Below are positions 62,686 through 64,000 of a stretch of 64,000 nt of DNA, piece after piece. A program made the translations under genes and the position numbers. The stretch covers positions 310,001-374,000 of the forward strand of contig NZ_CYSB01000025.1 in assembly GCF_001458255.1 (NCBI RefSeq), given 5' to 3'. The notes under the pieces are model-generated. The model was not told the DNA's origin, did not search any database, and saw only the letters and a list, made by a program, of their open reading frames with translations. The stretch comes from Thalassovita autumnalis (GTDB lineage Bacteria > Pseudomonadota > Alphaproteobacteria > Rhodobacterales > Rhodobacteraceae). Position 1 is the stretch's first letter. Each line of letters begins with the position of its first letter.

Positions 62686-64000
62686 TCCCAGCCCTTTACA
62701 AATCCACGATCGCCATCAACGACACCCAGATCTTCCTTCAGATCCGCGCACTCCTGCACAAAGGCGGCAAGCTGATCCTGCAATGCTGCAAATTCTGCTG
62801 ACAGATCCGGCTGACCGTCATTTGTCAGGCAGCGCAATTCCTTTGGGTCGGCGGCAAGATCATAAGCCTCATCGCCATTGTCCGGGTCATTGATGTAGCT
62901 GCGGGTCTTGGTGCGGATCGCATGGGTCAGGCTGGGGTGACGACCGGACTTTGGCATGCCGGAGGGCCAGCTGGTGCCGATGAAGCCGTGATAGTCGCCG
63001 ACCTGCGCAAAGACGGCGTCCCGAAGAGGCGCCTCATGCCCGTCCCGCACCCATGGCAGCAGCGAATGCCCCTGATTTCGTGGCGCGGTGATGCCCGCCA
63101 TGTCAAGGATGGTTGGGAACAGATCCACCGTGCTGACCAAGTCCTCAATGCGGCGCGGTCCCGGCTCCTTGGCGCCGGCGGGTGGCACAATCACCATGGG
63201 GACGTGCAGCAAACAACCATATAGGGATTCCGATTTGTTAAAGAGCCCCTTCTCCCCGGTATAATCACCATGGTCCGAGCCAAGGATGATCCAGGTGTTT
63301 TCCAGCAGCCCCTTTTCAGACAGCGCCTTATGCAGCCGTGCCATTTCATCATCGATGTAGCGGATCATGCCGTAATAGACCGCCAGCACTTTGCGAAAAT
63401 CTGCCTCGGATCCCAGCTCTGTGCCAACATCTGCACGGGCTTTGGCCTGCCAGGCGGGCAGATCAGCTGAATCGCCTGCCTCGGGCAGGGTCAGGCTGTC
63501 AGGGTCATACATGGTGTCATAGGGGTGCGGCACGAAATAGGGCGGATGCGGATCGTCATAGGCCAGATGCAGGAAGAACGGCCGGCCCGTGGCCTCAGCC
63601 TGATCCAGCATGCGTAGCGCGCGATCGGTCAGAAGGGCCGAATTGCCATCCTTGGCCTCACAGTCAATCGCACCCGAAGACCAGGCCACATCTTTGCGGC
63701 CCGATTTGATATGCGCGATCCAGCTGTCAAACAGCGGGCCGCGTTCGTGCATCGGCGCCTGTTCATGCCAGCCGCGGCTAAGGTTGCGCTCAGGCTCATA
63801 ATGGCCCAGGGCCGCGGTGTAATAGCCTGCGTCCTGCAACAGCTCCGCCAGTTGCGGCAGGTTATAAGCCACCCGGTTTTGGTGGCAGGTCGCGCCATGC
63901 ACCTGCGGGAACATGCCCGTGTGCACCGAAGCGCGCGAGGGGGTGCAGATCGGCGCCGCCGCATAGGCCTGATCGAACACCCAGCCAGACGCGGCCAGGT
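62682..64000 (-). CDS. Sulfatase, type I (N-terminal part beyond the window)
   Basis: At least 438 residues here, continuing past 64000. The segment LAASGWVFDQAYAAAPICTPSRASVHTG, read in parts, holds the C-x-P-S-R site (CTPSR) whose Cys must be turned into formylglycine. Further motifs are LGSDHGDYTGEKG, with metal-binding Asp and His, and FLHLAYDDPHPPY. It hydrolyses a sulfate ester; the substrate is unknown. The downstream FGE gene overlaps its stop. No periplasmic leader can be judged, as the start lies outside. Confidence 0.93.
   Translation of the reverse strand, partial: LAASGWVFDQAYAAAPICTPSRASVHTGMFPQVHGATCHQNRVAYNLPQLAELLQDAGYYTAALGHYEPERNLSRGWHEQAPMHERGPLFDSWIAHIKSGRKDVAWSSGAIDCEAKDGNSALLTDRALRMLDQAEATGRPFFLHLAYDDPHPPYFVPHPYDTMYDPDSLTLPEAGDSADLPAWQAKARADVGTELGSEADFRKVLAVYYGMIRYIDDEMARLHKALSEKGLLENTWIILGSDHGDYTGEKGLFNKSESLYGCLLHVPMVIVPPAGAKEPGPRRIEDLVSTVDLFPTILDMAGITAPRNQGHSLLPWVRDGHEAPLRDAVFAQVGDYHGFIGTSWPSGMPKSGRHPSLTHAIRTKTRSYINDPDNGDEAYDLAADPKELRCLTNDGQPDLSAEFAALQDQLAAFVQECADLKEDLGVVDGDRGFVKGWE

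Noticed and set aside
1-64000. tRNA genes, rRNA, CRISPR arrays, prophage
   Set aside because: No T-arm-like segments in tRNA context, no rRNA sequence, no regularly spaced repeats, and no phage structural genes were noticed in the window.

Overview
The window looks like chromosomal DNA of a high-GC alphaproteobacterium of the marine Roseobacter group (Rhodobacteraceae in the broad sense). The evidence is the gene order dusB-ntrB-ntrC-ntrY-ntrX-trkA-trkH-hfq-hflX, the fused ispDF followed by pgpA and a cinA-type amidase, an NtrC without GAFTGA as in Rhodobacter, and DUF6456/DUF6477 proteins beside a non-pyrrolysine MttB homologue. I saw no rRNA, tRNA or CRISPR array. The genus cannot be fixed from the sequence alone.

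Layout. 1-1733: a cut-off LysR regulator divergent from glutaryl-CoA dehydrogenase. 1826-4245: an insertion element of the ISNCY/IS1202 type with a convergent passenger gene. It is bounded by related ends and a 5-bp TCTAT duplication, and lies exactly 5 bp from a dif-like XerC/XerD site. 4462-6405: a LuxR-type solo regulator, a structured RNA candidate ending in a strong terminator, and a GIY-YIG protein. 6.5-8.4 kb: tsf and rpsB with a promoter. 8.6-11.2 kb: pseudouridine kinase and glycosidase, then a DUF502 membrane protein. 11.3-13.4 kb: patatin-like hydrolase, 3-hydroxybutyrate dehydrogenase, and a small-RNA candidate with its own promoter and terminator. 13.4-25.9 kb: a YejA-like binding protein, an entericidin-like peptide, a cupin regulator divergent from an acyl-CoA ligase, a DsbA-like protein, two efflux-type transporters, isocitrate dehydrogenase, a YitT protein, a 3-hydroxyisobutyrate-type dehydrogenase and a large penicillin-acylase-family enzyme.

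26-38.4 kb is the nitrogen-control, K+-uptake and Hfq block, all on the minus strand except one small lipoprotein. 38.6-42.2 kb: isoprenoid, phospholipid and NAD-salvage genes, then an AmtB ammonium channel. 42.3-43.9 kb: two unrecognised genes. 43.9-51.7 kb: MmgE/PrpD protein, Coq10-like protein, hpt, LysR regulator, two c-type cytochromes, lipA, a peroxiredoxin and a VIT1/CCC1 transporter. 51.7-60.1 kb: DUF6456, DUF6477, MttB-like protein, guaA, a GT8 glycosyltransferase with an apparent 5' frameshift, an EamA transporter and a FadL porin. 60.2 kb to the end: phytanoyl-CoA dioxygenase-like protein, AraC regulator, formylglycine-generating enzyme and a sulfatase cut by the window edge.

Working together: the ntr genes with AmtB and DusB form the nitrogen-response core. 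trkA/trkH take up K+, and hfq with hflX give RNA-based and ribosome-linked control. The sulfatase and formylglycine-generating enzyme overlap by 4 bp and form a modification pair. The most unusual locus is the dif-like site with the passenger-carrying insertion element. Next are two small-RNA candidates, at 13259-13335 (minus) and 5280-5551 (plus).
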